Source of the DNA: Deltaproteobacteria bacterium | Lineage (GTDB): Bacteria > Desulfobacterota > Desulfobacteria > Desulfobacterales > Desulfosarcinaceae | Reading direction: 5' to 3' | DNA length: 64,000 nucleotides | NCBI GenBank assembly: GCA_020444075.1 | Contig: JAHLLR010000010.1 | Coordinates: forward strand, 39,540-103,539 | Shown: positions 43,271 through 52,281 of the stretch, one piece after another | How the letters are laid out: every line of letters starts with the position of its first letter | Position numbering within the stretch: position 1 is the stretch's first letter | Made by a program: the position numbers and the translations under genes | The notes under the pieces: generated by a model | Databases searched by the model: none | The model's input: only the letters and a program-made list of their open reading frames with translations | What the model was told of the DNA's origin: nothing

Positions 43271-44500
43271 TCAGTCCTGGTGCCGATCATTTATGCGCAT
43301 GATCAGAAGCAGGCCGGGAAGTGCAATAAGGGTGCAGAAAATGAAAAATCCCGGCCATCCCATGATCGTCGCCATGTAGCCGGTGGGTGCCGAAGCCAGT
43401 ACCCGAGGGATGCCCATGAGGCTTGTCAGCAGGGCATATTGGGTGGCTGTGAACCGTTTGTCCGTGATGCTGGCCATATATGCCGCATAGGCTGCGGTGC
43501 CCATTCCTCCGCTCAGGTTCTCGAAAGCGATAACCGCAGAGAGCGCTGTCAAGTTAGGGCCGATAGCCGCCAGCAGCGCAAATCCCGCAGTAGAGACGGC
43601 CTGAAGAATCCCGAAAATCCATAGGCTGGGAAGGATGCCGAGTCGGATCATGATGATACCGCCGAAAATGGTGCCGCTGACGGTTGCCCAGAATCCGAAC
43701 AGCTTGACCACGGCACCGATCTGGGTTTTGGAAAAACCGATGTCCAGGTAGAAGGGGGTGGTCATGGCTGCAGCCATCGTGTCACCAATTTTGTACATCA
43801 AGATAAATGCAAGGATCCACAGGGCGTTCTCCCGGTTGAAATACTCAACCAGCGGATCCACCACGGCGGCTGTGAGGGTGGCGGGAAAGGATGCCACGCG
43901 GGGTTCCGGTGTCAATAGGGTGGTGATCACCCCCGGCAGCAGACACAGGGCCATGATCAGGTACACCCGGGAAAAGGGCATATGGTCGGCCAGAATGAGT
44001 CCCCCGCCGGAGGCCAGGAGCATACCGACGCGATAGCCGTTGATGTACAGCGATGACCCCAGGCCCAGTTCGTGGTCGGGAAGGTCTTCGCGCCGATAGG
44101 CATCCACCACGATGTCCTGGGAGGCGCTGAAAAAGGCCACGGCCAGCGCGGCGACGGCCAGCAGTTCAGGGTGGGCAACCGGATTGCTGAAACCCAGCCA
44201 GATCAAGGCCGCCATCAAAGACAACTGAGATACCAGCAGCCAACCCCGCCGCCTGCCCATCAACGGCAGGGTGTAGCGGTCGAACACGGGTGACCAGAAA
44301 AATTTCAGGGTATAGGGCAGCCCAACCAGGGACATGAGCCCGATGGTGGTCAGATCGATCCCTGCCTCCTTCATCCACGCCTGGAGCACTGACAGGGTAA
44401 GCAGCAGCGGCAGGCCGCAGGAAAAGCCCATCACCAGGGCTACCACCATGCGGCGGTTGATAACTGCTGATGCAAGTCGTTGATGGTTCATAGGATCCAT
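43271..44500 (-). CDS. AmpG-like MFS permease
   Basis: A 409-residue major facilitator with about twelve helices, resembling AmpG (muropeptide permease): the opening FSCGLPLLLTLSVLQAWMKE, then GLPYTLKFFWSPVFDRY and MGRRRGWLL are family hallmarks (W-S-P-x-x-D and G-R-R-R-G-W). It would import anhydro-muropeptides for peptidoglycan recycling. Some AmpG-like proteins carry other substrates, so no symbol is given. The start is uncertain: two ATG codons (44500 and 44491) lack a good ribosome site, and a perfect 26-bp-arm hairpin ends ten bases upstream, which could limit translation. Confidence 0.88.
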   Translation of the reverse strand: MDPMNHQRLASAVINRRMVVALVMGFSCGLPLLLTLSVLQAWMKEAGIDLTTIGLMSLVGLPYTLKFFWSPVFDRYTLPLMGRRRGWLLVSQLSLMAALIWLGFSNPVAHPELLAVAALAVAFFSASQDIVVDAYRREDLPDHELGLGSSLYINGYRVGMLLASGGGLILADHMPFSRVYLIMALCLLPGVITTLLTPEPRVASFPATLTAAVVDPLVEYFNRENALWILAFILMYKIGDTMAAAMTTPFYLDIGFSKTQIGAVVKLFGFWATVSGTIFGGIIMIRLGILPSLWIFGILQAVSTAGFALLAAIGPNLTALSAVIAFENLSGGMGTAAYAAYMASITDKRFTATQYALLTSLMGIPRVLASAPTGYMATIMGWPGFFIFCTLIALPGLLLIMRINDRHQD

Positions 44501-44509
44501 ATGCTGGTG

Positions 44510-44564
44510 CCATTTAACAGCAGGGGCGGCAGAAATTTTTTCTGCCGCCCCTGCTGTTAAATGG
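44510..44564. terminator. Perfect 26-bp-arm palindrome between pckG and the AmpG-like gene
   Basis: Arms 44510-44535 and 44539-44564 are exact reverse complements, with a three-base loop of T on the plus strand. It lies 95 bases beyond the pckG stop and ten bases before the AmpG-like start. The inner A/T run next to a GC-rich stem resembles a terminator, but the T-run sits inside the stem rather than after it. Confidence 0.75.
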
Positions 44565-44659
44565 AAGACGCGAGGCTTCGATGGGTAGAAGAATGATCGA
44601 ACCCTTAATCGATTTAAAAAGATGGATTCTAATGGAAAGCCCTCATCGGTTTATCGGCG

Positions 44660-46621
44660 TCATCCTTCCAATAATTGGTCCGGCGTCACGATGGGACCGA
44701 ATTTGGCCTTCAGGGCAATCAGGCCGCCGCGCTGCTCCCGAAGACCGTCGAAGAGCTGTTGGGGAATCTTTTCCTCCTTGCCGTAAGCCGCCATTTGCAG
44801 GTCTATTCTGGCCAGGATGTTATCCACGTAAATTGAAAACTGGCGGACGTAGAGATCCTTCGGGTAGGGTTTGTCGACGATGGTTTCGAAAAGCATCTTT
44901 AAGTCTTCGTAGCGGGGAATGAACCCGATGGGTGTTTCGATGGCTTCCACATCGCCATGGGCGCGGCGTTCCAACCACCCCAGCCAGGCCTTGACGTCCT
45001 TTTTTTCTCCCAGCAGTTTCTTGCCGCTGCCGCCGCGGGCCTCATGGGTGAGAAAATAGTTAAGTCCCGCCATGATCGGCCGCTTGTCGTCGGCGATGGC
45101 GGCACTGCCGAAAAAGTCGAACTGGGCCTTCATGTAGTCGCCCAGTGCGCCCGGAATGAAGGGGGCGTTGGCCCACGGTGCCCGCTTCACACCGGAGGCG
45201 CCCACTTCGGTGGCCGTGGCAGCCGAAACGATGCAGGCACCGATAATCACGCCGTGGTCGGAATTTTTTGCGACCCAGACCGGTGGCATGGTATCGCTGT
45301 CCCGGCCGCTGTAAGTGATCACACGGGTCTCAACCCCTTCAGGCGCCTCGGCTTTGTCCGAATAGTTGGCCAGGACGGAGGAGGAAATGGTGCAGCGCGC
45401 GTTGGGGTGAGAGATGGGGATCTCCTTGCCATTGGAATCCGTCAGGCCTTTTTTCCAGGGCCCTTGGAAGTTGCGCCCCCGAGTGGGTTGGGTTTCTCCA
45501 TTGCCCGTCCAGTGAGGAACGCCGTTTTCGTCGATAACCACGTTGGACCAGATTACTTCGGAGCCGGGATTTCTCAACCGGTCCATGAGCATGGGATCAC
45601 CTTCCCCGTTCACATCCTCCACGATGCCGAAGATGCCGCACTCGGGGTTGATCGAGCGAACGCTGCCGTGGTCGTCGATCCACATCTGGGCCAGGTCGTC
45701 TCCTACGAAATGGTTGCCGGCCATGGCTGTGGTGGTCTTGCCGCAGCCGGATGGTGCGGCACCCGCCACCCAGGTCACCCGGCCGCCGGTACCGTCGATA
45801 CCGGTGATGAACATGTGCTCAGCCAGTTCTCTGCCATTACCTTCATAGACAGCCTTGTCAACGGAAAACCGGTGGTTCCCCTTTTTCAGCAGAAGGGTGT
45901 TGCCCGCGTAGGTGCAGTTGAATGCATAGGTGGTGCGGTGACTCCGGTCCATGAACACCCGGGCGTTGGGCAGGTCTTCGGGCCGGTTGAGGCCCTCACT
46001 GTGGATATTGGTGTAGAAATGTCCCAGCCGGCGAACTTCTTTTTCGAAATCGGCAAAGGCGTTGCGGTATAGGATTTCGGCACTGTGGCAGACATATGCG
46101 GAGCTGGTAATTTCGAGTGCCGGGTTGGAGGCAGCAGCGCCCACAGGGCCTCGAATATAAAGCCCCACGACCATGGTCGCACCGCTCATGATACCGGCCA
46201 TCTTCTCGCGCACTTCAACCAGGGCGTCATCTCTTAAGAACTTGTTGGCCAGGCTGCTGATCTTCTCGCCGGGATTGGCGATGTAGAAGGTTCGGTCAAT
46301 GATTCGGCCCTGCTCCTCTTTAAGATCGAAATGGATCGTATGCCCTTTCATGGCAAGTACCGCCTCTTCCCCCTTGTTAAGGGCCAGTTGGCGGATAAAC
46401 TGCCGATCCGCTTCCGACCCGGTGTTGATAAAAACCCGGGCGGGATCGCACATGGCGACAGCGTTGGCGATTTTGAGCAGGATCTCAGGATGGCTCAGTG
46501 TCCGGATGCGTGACAAATGCTCCTTGTCCAGCCGTTTCTCGAACAGACTTTGAGCCTGTTCGACATTCTGGATTCCCCCCAAGGCTTTGACGATATCGAT
46601 CCCCTCATTTTTTTTCAACAT
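44660..46621 (-). CDS. pckG: Phosphoenolpyruvate carboxykinase (GTP)
   Basis: A 653-residue GTP-dependent PEP carboxykinase, slightly longer than the usual 600-620. The nucleotide P-loop is GAAPSGCGKTTTAMAG near residues 287-302, with the metal-binding HFVGDDLAQM following and the guanine-binding region NWFRKG-like block replaced by the GPWKKG stretch near 395. It interconverts oxaloacetate + GTP and PEP + CO2 + GDP. ATG 46621 (behind AAGGGG) is preferred over a start 17 codons earlier. With PPDK in the same window it completes interconversion of pyruvate, PEP and oxaloacetate. Downstream is the large palindrome before the AmpG-like gene. Confidence 0.95.
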   Translation of the reverse strand: MLKKNEGIDIVKALGGIQNVEQAQSLFEKRLDKEHLSRIRTLSHPEILLKIANAVAMCDPARVFINTGSEADRQFIRQLALNKGEEAVLAMKGHTIHFDLKEEQGRIIDRTFYIANPGEKISSLANKFLRDDALVEVREKMAGIMSGATMVVGLYIRGPVGAAASNPALEITSSAYVCHSAEILYRNAFADFEKEVRRLGHFYTNIHSEGLNRPEDLPNARVFMDRSHRTTYAFNCTYAGNTLLLKKGNHRFSVDKAVYEGNGRELAEHMFITGIDGTGGRVTWVAGAAPSGCGKTTTAMAGNHFVGDDLAQMWIDDHGSVRSINPECGIFGIVEDVNGEGDPMLMDRLRNPGSEVIWSNVVIDENGVPHWTGNGETQPTRGRNFQGPWKKGLTDSNGKEIPISHPNARCTISSSVLANYSDKAEAPEGVETRVITYSGRDSDTMPPVWVAKNSDHGVIIGACIVSAATATEVGASGVKRAPWANAPFIPGALGDYMKAQFDFFGSAAIADDKRPIMAGLNYFLTHEARGGSGKKLLGEKKDVKAWLGWLERRAHGDVEAIETPIGFIPRYEDLKMLFETIVDKPYPKDLYVRQFSIYVDNILARIDLQMAAYGKEEKIPQQLFDGLREQRGGLIALKAKFGPIVTPDQLLEG

Positions 46622-46690
46622 GCAGTTCACCCCTTTTCGACTGTAAAAAATATGTTCCGCACGGCATTGCATCCGGTTCAGGACATGGAT

Positions 46691-47353
46691 TCAGTTCTTT
46701 TGCCCGCGACTCTGGCAGCCAATGATTTCCGGCTCCGGCATGTGCCGATCGATCCATTTCATCACCTTGTCAAACTCATCCCGAAATCCCTGCAGCGCCT
46801 TGCCCCGGTGGCTGACCCGGCTTTTCTCGGCCATGGTCAACTGTGCGAAGGTTTTATTCAACGGCGGATAAAAGAAAACCGGATCGTAACCGAACCCGTT
46901 GGCTCCGGCAGGGGTGTGGGTGATGGTGCCTTCGCAGCGGCCTTCATAAGTCAGCGCCGGTCCGCCGGGCACGGCTATGGAAATCACGCATTCAAATACC
47001 GCGGTTCGGTTGGTCTGGTTTCCAAGCGCCTCCAGCAATTTGCTGCCGAGCTGGGCATCGCTGGCATCGGGACCGGCCCAGCGGGCACTGTGAACACCCG
47101 GCGCACCATTCAGCGCCTCCACCATCAGTCCCGAATCGTCGGCAAGGGCCGGATACCCCAGCACCCTGGCAGTAAAACTGGCCTTTTTGTAGGCATTCTC
47201 ATCAAAGGTATCGCCATCTTCCACCACTTCCGGGATTGGGCCGAAATCGTCAAGATTTTTAATGGTTACCGGAAAGGGGGTGAGCAGGTCACGGATCTCG
47301 GCAGTTTTGCCCTTGTTGCGGGTGGCAATGACAAGTATCCTGTTTCTTTTCAT
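46691..47353 (-). CDS. rdgB: XTP/dITP pyrophosphatase (RdgB/HAM1 family)
   Basis: A 220-residue house-cleaning nucleotide pyrophosphatase that removes ITP, dITP and XTP. It starts with the family motif LVIATRNKGKTAEI (residues 6-19), and has ADDSGLMVEALNGAPGVHSARW near 73-92 (key residues D-D-S-G-L and G-V-x-S-A-R) and NGFGYDPVFFYPP near 155-167. ATG 47353 follows AGAGGACTT; a longer frame upstream lacks family similarity. Length is normal. It precedes pckG on the same strand by about 70 bases, possibly cotranscribed. Confidence 0.95.
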   Translation of the reverse strand: MKRNRILVIATRNKGKTAEIRDLLTPFPVTIKNLDDFGPIPEVVEDGDTFDENAYKKASFTARVLGYPALADDSGLMVEALNGAPGVHSARWAGPDASDAQLGSKLLEALGNQTNRTAVFECVISIAVPGGPALTYEGRCEGTITHTPAGANGFGYDPVFFYPPLNKTFAQLTMAEKSRVSHRGKALQGFRDEFDKVMKWIDRHMPEPEIIGCQSRGQKN

Positions 47354-47635
47354 AAGTCCTCTATTCTGGCGGGATAAACGTGATTGAAGTATCATAAAAC
47401 CGGTTAAACATCCAGTCATAATCGGTTGATCAACCGTATCCACAATTTTGGTGGGGCAGTATGACAAAGCCACCGTTGATGGTTATTTTACGATAATAGA
47501 ACCGGATTCAACCCGCCTATTTCATAAAGCGGCGTCCGAGTTCAAACCACCGGCCATCATCCGGTGGCCCGTAAAAATCCAAAACCAGATACCCCTGCAA
47601 GTTGGGGATGCAATGCTCGTCAAGGAGGATGCACC

Positions 47636-47800
47636 ATGACCGACAAAAAAGCCGATAGTCGTAAATCGAAAAAAAAGAGTAAGCAGCCGGGCAGCGATCG
47701 CACCATTGCGGATAACTGCGGTTGTTTTCAAGTGGTCGATGCCTGTGGCTGCCGCGTGGTTGACCCGTGCGGTTGCTACGTAAGCCAGTGCTGTTGTTAA
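47636..47800 (+). CDS. Small cysteine-rich peptide with repeated CGC motifs
   Basis: A 54-residue peptide with a textbook AAGGAGGATGCACC ribosome site before ATG 47636. The first 22 residues are Lys/Ser/Asp-rich. The rest has nine cysteines in a near-repeat: NCGC (27-30), then DACGC (35-39), DPCGC (43-47) and a terminal CCC (52-54), with short valine-rich linkers. No signal peptide or membrane segment. It may bind metal (for example copper, zinc or iron) or be a precursor of a modified peptide; I see no maturase gene nearby except a B12-radical SAM gene 1.3 kb away on the other strand. A terminator follows. Confidence 0.75.
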   Translation: MTDKKADSRKSKKKSKQPGSDRTIADNCGCFQVVDACGCRVVDPCGCYVSQCCC

Positions 47801-47838
47801 GCGGCGGTTTACTTTAGCCGCGGAATCAAAAAAATAAC

Positions 47839-47871
47839 GGGGGCCTGTCAATCTGCCAGGCCCCCATTTTT
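47839..47871 (+). terminator. Terminator after the cysteine-rich peptide gene
   Basis: GGGGGCCTG (47839-47847) pairs with CAGGCCCCC (47857-47865), followed by A and five T (47867-47871). It serves the plus-strand peptide gene and abuts the end of the convergent oxidoreductase gene. Confidence 0.85.
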
Positions 47872-48847
47872 ATGGAATCAGCACGGTGCTGCCCTTGGTT
47901 TTGCGTCCCTCCAGGTCCTGATGCGCTCGGGCCGCGTCTTCCAGCGCATAGGTCTGTCCGATCGAAATCGTTACCGCTCCTTTTTCCACTACCGTGAACA
48001 GATCCCGGGCATGGGCCAATAGATCTTTCCGCTGGGCTGTATAGGTCATCAAGCTGGGGCGGGTGAGAAAAAGAGATCCTTTTGCCGCCAGAACCCCGAG
48101 ATCCAGAGGCGGAATGGCTCCCGATGCCTGGCCAAAGGAAACCATGGTTCCCATGGGTCTGAGGCAGTCCAGAGATTTCATGAACGTCGCCTTGCCCACA
48201 CTGTCATATACTACGTCCACACCCCGCCCGCTGGTAATCTCTTTTACCCGCTCAGCAAAATCGGTTTCCCGGTAAAGGATGGGATGGTGGCAACCATTTT
48301 TTTTGGCCATAGCAGCCTTTTCCGCCGATCCCACGGTGCCGATCACCTCGGCGCCCAGGTGCTTGGCCCACTGGCAGACAATGGTGCCGACCCCGCCGGC
48401 CGCCGCATGGATCAGGATGCGATCGCCGGCCTTAACCGGATAGCACCCGTTAAGCAGGTACCGGGCTGTCATGCCCCGAAGCATCATGCCTGCCGCCTGT
48501 CGAGTGGAGATGCTGTCGGGTAGACGGACCAGCCGATGGGCCGGAATACAGCGCGTTTGCGCGTAGGCGCCCGGCGGGATGCCGGCATAGGCTACCCGGT
48601 CCCCCGGCTTGAATTCAGAGACGTCAGCACCTACCGATTCCACAACACCGGCCCCTTCCAGGCCTATCACGGCGGGAAGTGCGGGCAGCGGATAAAGCCC
48701 GGTTCGATGATAGACATCGATAAAATTGAGTCCGACAGCCTCCTGGCGCAGCCGCACTTCCCCGGACCCCGGATCTCCGGGATCATGGTCTTCCCACTGC
48801 ATGACCGATGGGCCGCCCGTTGTATGAATTCTGATTGCTTTGGACAT
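47870..48847 (-). CDS. NADPH:quinone oxidoreductase (MDR superfamily)
   Basis: A 325-residue zinc-independent medium-chain dehydrogenase of the QorA type. The N-terminal GroES-like domain shows PAVIGLEGAGVVESVG near residues 57-72, and the nucleotide-binding motif is HAAAGGVGTIVCQWA near 146-160, the AAxGGVG form typical of quinone reductases binding NADPH. It reduces quinones or other activated carbonyls. AGGAGGAGAC lies just before ATG 48847. It is a single-gene unit converging on the cysteine-rich peptide gene. Confidence 0.92.
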   Translation of the reverse strand: MSKAIRIHTTGGPSVMQWEDHDPGDPGSGEVRLRQEAVGLNFIDVYHRTGLYPLPALPAVIGLEGAGVVESVGADVSEFKPGDRVAYAGIPPGAYAQTRCIPAHRLVRLPDSISTRQAAGMMLRGMTARYLLNGCYPVKAGDRILIHAAAGGVGTIVCQWAKHLGAEVIGTVGSAEKAAMAKKNGCHHPILYRETDFAERVKEITSGRGVDVVYDSVGKATFMKSLDCLRPMGTMVSFGQASGAIPPLDLGVLAAKGSLFLTRPSLMTYTAQRKDLLAHARDLFTVVEKGAVTISIGQTYALEDAARAHQDLEGRKTKGSTVLIP

Positions 48848-49076
48848 GGTCTCCTCCTTTAAAAAAATGATCCAGATCGATGACGACGAATCTCATTGGG
48901 TTGATTGCCGGTATCACCAACTATAAGCATGGGTGGTCCAAATCCAATACCATCAATACGCTTCATCGGGGCGGTCTGCCGTGCTTCAGGATAGCCGGAA
49001 AGCACATCCGCGCGGAATCATGAACTTGCCGTTTTTCCGGTAGCCGAATCGTGATCCGTCTGTCCATCAACAACGC

Positions 49077-50663
49077 CTATAGATAATCCACCCAGGACCA
49101 GCGGATAACTCCCTCCGTGGTGTGTTGCACGAGGTACTGGTTCTCAACTGCGAATTCGATAGCTGCCCGGATTCGTTCGGGCGGATGGTCAAGTTCACCA
49201 GAAACCCGGTGGATCAGTTTTCCCAATGGAGGGTTATCCTTTACGTCCGAATTTTCAGCCGGCCAGACCCCTTTTTTTTCGAGGAGCCGCTTCATCATCA
49301 TATCGTAAATGACCACCGTGTGCTCCAGGCGGACCAGGGGCCAGGTTTCTTCGACGGTGGCTCGTCCTTCTTCGCGGAGCCGGCCGATCTTTCCCAGCCA
49401 CTGGTCGAATTGCCGCTCACCATCGATCACGATGGCGTCAATGGTTTCCGGTCCGACCGCGGCCGTGCGGATAATTGCGCGATTGGCATGGTATCGTCGC
49501 CAATCGTCGGACAAAATCTGCAGATCATATTCATCGATCCGCTCCCGGACGTCGGTGCCCGGAAAGGGGGCCAGAATGTGAAAACCATGGCTGACTCCCA
49601 TGGCCTTGAGTCGCTCACCGAATGCCAGCGTCTCCGCCAGGGTCGCTTCGGTCTCACCCGGCAGGCCCAGGATGAATGAGGCGTGGGGATCGATGCCGCA
49701 GTCCCGGCACAGCTGCACCGCATGTACGACCTGGTCCAGGGTGATACCTTTTTTTATCCGCCTGAGCATGTCGGGGCTGCCGGATTCCACACCGAAGCTG
49801 ACCGTGGTGCATCCGGCCTGGCGCATCTTTTCCAGCACCTGGCGGGAGACCGTGTCCACCCGGGCAAAGGAGGTCCATTTGACTTTCAGACCGCGGTCCA
49901 GGATCTCGTTGCATACCCTCAGGCAGTGCTCCCGGTTGGCCGTAAACAGATCGTCGGCCAGGTTGATCTGGTGAAATCCCAGGGTGCTCAGACCTTCCAT
50001 CTCATCCACCACCCGGAGGGGGTCGCGATAGCGCACCCGTGCTCCCACCATCTTGCGCCCCACGCAGAAAATGCACTTGAACGGACATCCACGGCTGGTG
50101 GTCATGCTTATCGGCATGCCCAGGGCCCGGTAGCGTCCCAAAGGGATCAGGTGGCGGGACGGCGGGGCCAACTCGTCCAGATCCGCCAGCGGCGGTGCGG
50201 CAGTAGTCTTGATCCGGCCCCCGTCGCGGAAGGCGATTCCCGGTACGCTTTCCCAGGGAGCCTTGATCTCAAGGGCCTTGGTCAGGGCTACCAGGGTATT
50301 TTCTCCTTCGCCGCACGCCACCACGTCCACCTGGTCTCCGGAGTGCAAAATTTCCGTCGCGCAGAAGGTGGCGTGGGGTCCACCGAGTACCGTCGTGATT
50401 GACGGATCCAGCGCTTTGATTTCTGCGAGGACCTCCAGAGCGTGGTCGACGGTCATGGTTACGGCTGTGGCGCCGGCCAGATCCGGTTTGAAATCCCGCA
50501 TCGTGGATGCCAAAAAATCCCGGCTGAAAGGAAAGACGACACAGTCCAGCAGTTTGACGTGGTGTCCGCTCCGCTCCAACGCGCCGGCCAGAAAAGCCAG
50601 TCCCAGGGGCGGGGACGGGGTTTCGGAAATGGGGTAAAAGGGGTTGATCAACAGTACGCGCAC
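49077..50663 (-). CDS. B12-binding domain radical SAM protein
   Basis: A 528-residue protein combining an N-terminal cobalamin-binding domain (residues 1-140: LLINPFYP, GLAFLAGALERSGH, VLGGPHATF) with a radical SAM domain. The 4Fe-4S motif is GCPFKCIFC near residues 193-201 (CxxxCxxC). A C-terminal stretch (about 400-528) is unassigned. The start is GTG 50663 behind AAGGATATTT. Members methylate unreactive carbons or rearrange lipids, hopanoids, tetrapyrroles or peptides. The HD-domain gene upstream is 34 bases away, suggesting one unit. The substrate is unknown. Confidence 0.9.
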   Translation of the reverse strand: MRVLLINPFYPISETPSPPLGLAFLAGALERSGHHVKLLDCVVFPFSRDFLASTMRDFKPDLAGATAVTMTVDHALEVLAEIKALDPSITTVLGGPHATFCATEILHSGDQVDVVACGEGENTLVALTKALEIKAPWESVPGIAFRDGGRIKTTAAPPLADLDELAPPSRHLIPLGRYRALGMPISMTTSRGCPFKCIFCVGRKMVGARVRYRDPLRVVDEMEGLSTLGFHQINLADDLFTANREHCLRVCNEILDRGLKVKWTSFARVDTVSRQVLEKMRQAGCTTVSFGVESGSPDMLRRIKKGITLDQVVHAVQLCRDCGIDPHASFILGLPGETEATLAETLAFGERLKAMGVSHGFHILAPFPGTDVRERIDEYDLQILSDDWRRYHANRAIIRTAAVGPETIDAIVIDGERQFDQWLGKIGRLREEGRATVEETWPLVRLEHTVVIYDMMMKRLLEKKGVWPAENSDVKDNPPLGKLIHRVSGELDHPPERIRAAIEFAVENQYLVQHTTEGVIRWSWVDYL

Positions 50664-50697
50664 AGTTAAATATCCTTTGATAAAGGGAAGAAATGGA

Positions 50698-51456
50698 TCA
50701 GGCTTGGTTGATGAAATCGGTTAGAATTGCCTGGAAGAGCTCTTCACCGATGGCAAGGCCCATATCGATGAACTGGGGCCCGTAACGCCGTCCGGTCCGG
50801 GAACGGAAGGTGTCTCGGATCTTTTTCAGCAGGGCCATGCCTCTGGGATAGTGATCCACAAAGGTGGCCAGAGGCGGGTTTAAAAAGCCGACCATATCCC
50901 AGAGCGTATGATTGAAATTATCCGGCCCCCAGCGAAACTTGTCCGCATCATACAGGCAGTCGGATATCATGCGGGACCGGCGGGACGGCAGTCGTTCCGG
51001 GTGGGCAAAAGCTTCATGGTTGCGGATGGCCGTGCAGACATGGGTGATCTCATCGGGCACCAGCGGATAGGTTTTCAGGATATCGCTCGCCGTTTCGGCT
51101 CCTTTTTCGGCGTGGGACTTCTCCTTGCGGCAGATATCATGGAGCAGGCCGGCGCACTGGGCCAGCAGCAGGTTCCGCTGGACCTGGTTTTCCGTTTGGC
51201 CGGCCAGCCGGCTTTCGATAATGATCAGGGTGCCGGCGTCGATGGCCACCTTTTCCACGTGCCCCATACCATGGCCGAAATCGTCATCGAGGCATCCGGC
51301 CATGTCTTTTCGGAGCTTGATGATTGAGGGGTCGCACTGGAAAAACCTTTGAGAATCCGTGACTTCGGATGGATGAGCGCTGTAAAAATCAGGCCGGGGA
51401 TAACGGGCCACGATCATGCGGGCGATCTTTCGAATTTCCAGGTAAACAGCGTCCAT
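50698..51456 (-). CDS. HD-domain phosphohydrolase
   Basis: A 252-residue metal-dependent hydrolase. The HD metal ligands are visible as HGMGHVEKVA near residues 61-70, GLLHDICR near 103-110 and the later AIRNHEAF near 142-149. Such proteins hydrolyse nucleotides or phosphate esters. It precedes the radical SAM gene by 34 bases and is probably in the same transcript. No signal or membrane segment. The substrate is unknown. The start at ATG 51456 has no strong ribosome site. Confidence 0.82.
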   Translation of the reverse strand: MDAVYLEIRKIARMIVARYPRPDFYSAHPSEVTDSQRFFQCDPSIIKLRKDMAGCLDDDFGHGMGHVEKVAIDAGTLIIIESRLAGQTENQVQRNLLLAQCAGLLHDICRKEKSHAEKGAETASDILKTYPLVPDEITHVCTAIRNHEAFAHPERLPSRRSRMISDCLYDADKFRWGPDNFNHTLWDMVGFLNPPLATFVDHYPRGMALLKKIRDTFRSRTGRRYGPQFIDMGLAIGEELFQAILTDFINQA

Positions 51457-51734
51457 TGGCAGGTGCCACCACCAGGGTGCAGGCGTTAAAAAAGAACCGC
51501 CGATTTCACAGCAATGGGTGAAACCGGCGGCAGACGGTCATCGTCGTAATGACGGGAAAGGCAAACACGGCTTTTCAGGGGCCGCCACCTTCCTGTCGTC
51601 TGTTTTCATTCCACTTTGCATTCAGACCTTACTGTTGCCGGCGGCATGGTCGGCCCTTCGACGACCGATTGAAGATCGCCTGCGTCGCCTTTTCAGTAAC
51701 CTTTCCAATGCAATGCAGAATCAATGACGACAGG
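51457..51734. other. Short intergenic stretch without a gene
   Basis: No coding frame with a ribosome site on either strand. The low-coordinate end should contain the promoter of the HD/radical SAM genes. The AAAAGAACCGCCG...CGGCGG-type segments near 51490-51535 do not form a convincing stem. Confidence 0.35.
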
Positions 51735-52232
51735 CTAACCCTCCATGGAAAGGCCGTATGGGGTGCCACAAACCTTCCACTTGCCATCTTCTTTGATCAG
51801 TTCCAGCGTCTCTTCGAACTCATGGGTCTGGCCTAATCGAAACAGCGAGGCCACATAAGCGAAGACCGGGTGGATGCAGGTACGGTGACGTCCCTTCAGA
51901 TGAATGGTGGCGGATTCGGCGTCCTGGGCCAGCGTTTCGGTTTCCAAATGGGTAATCGTCTGTTTCACCATCCCGGTGCCGAAGCCGCGGGCCTTTGCCT
52001 CGTCGGTCATGGCCTGGAGGTAGGCGGCGACTACCGGTTCATCCTCATCACCGGCCAGTTCACTGCACATATACTTTTCCATATTGGCATCCAGGAGAAA
52101 ATAAGCCTTTGAAAAGTTTATGGCCGTTCCCGTGGCAGTTTGCCTGCAGTCTGCCAGGACAAACACCACCTGAAGACATACCGCCAGAATCACCACCAGT
52201 ATCCACGCTGAATTGCTGCTACGGTTTGCCAT
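51735..52232 (-). CDS. Membrane-anchored hypothetical protein
   Basis: A 165-residue protein with one N-terminal hydrophobic segment (about residues 8-27, signal anchor or signal peptide) and a soluble domain of about 135 residues. The C-terminal strand FEETLELIKEDGKWKVCG resembles the last strand of NTF2-like folds, weakly. Four cysteines occur in the exported part. A good AAGGAGGCGTCGAGC site precedes ATG 52232. It stands alone. Function unknown; location is the inner membrane facing the periplasm. Confidence 0.65.
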   Translation of the reverse strand: MANRSSNSAWILVVILAVCLQVVFVLADCRQTATGTAINFSKAYFLLDANMEKYMCSELAGDEDEPVVAAYLQAMTDEAKARGFGTGMVKQTITHLETETLAQDAESATIHLKGRHRTCIHPVFAYVASLFRLGQTHEFEETLELIKEDGKWKVCGTPYGLSMEG

Positions 52233-52260
52233 GCTCGACGCCTCCTTGCAGAATCACCCC

Positions 52261-52281
52261 GGCAATTGCCAATTGCATTGC
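52261..52281. repeat. Three 7-bp units upstream of the anchored protein gene
   Basis: GGCAATT, GCCAATT and GCATTGC follow one another with period 7, 29 bases before the start codon at 52232. A weaker example of the heptad arrays seen at 15168, 18331, 58966 and 60983. Confidence 0.4.
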
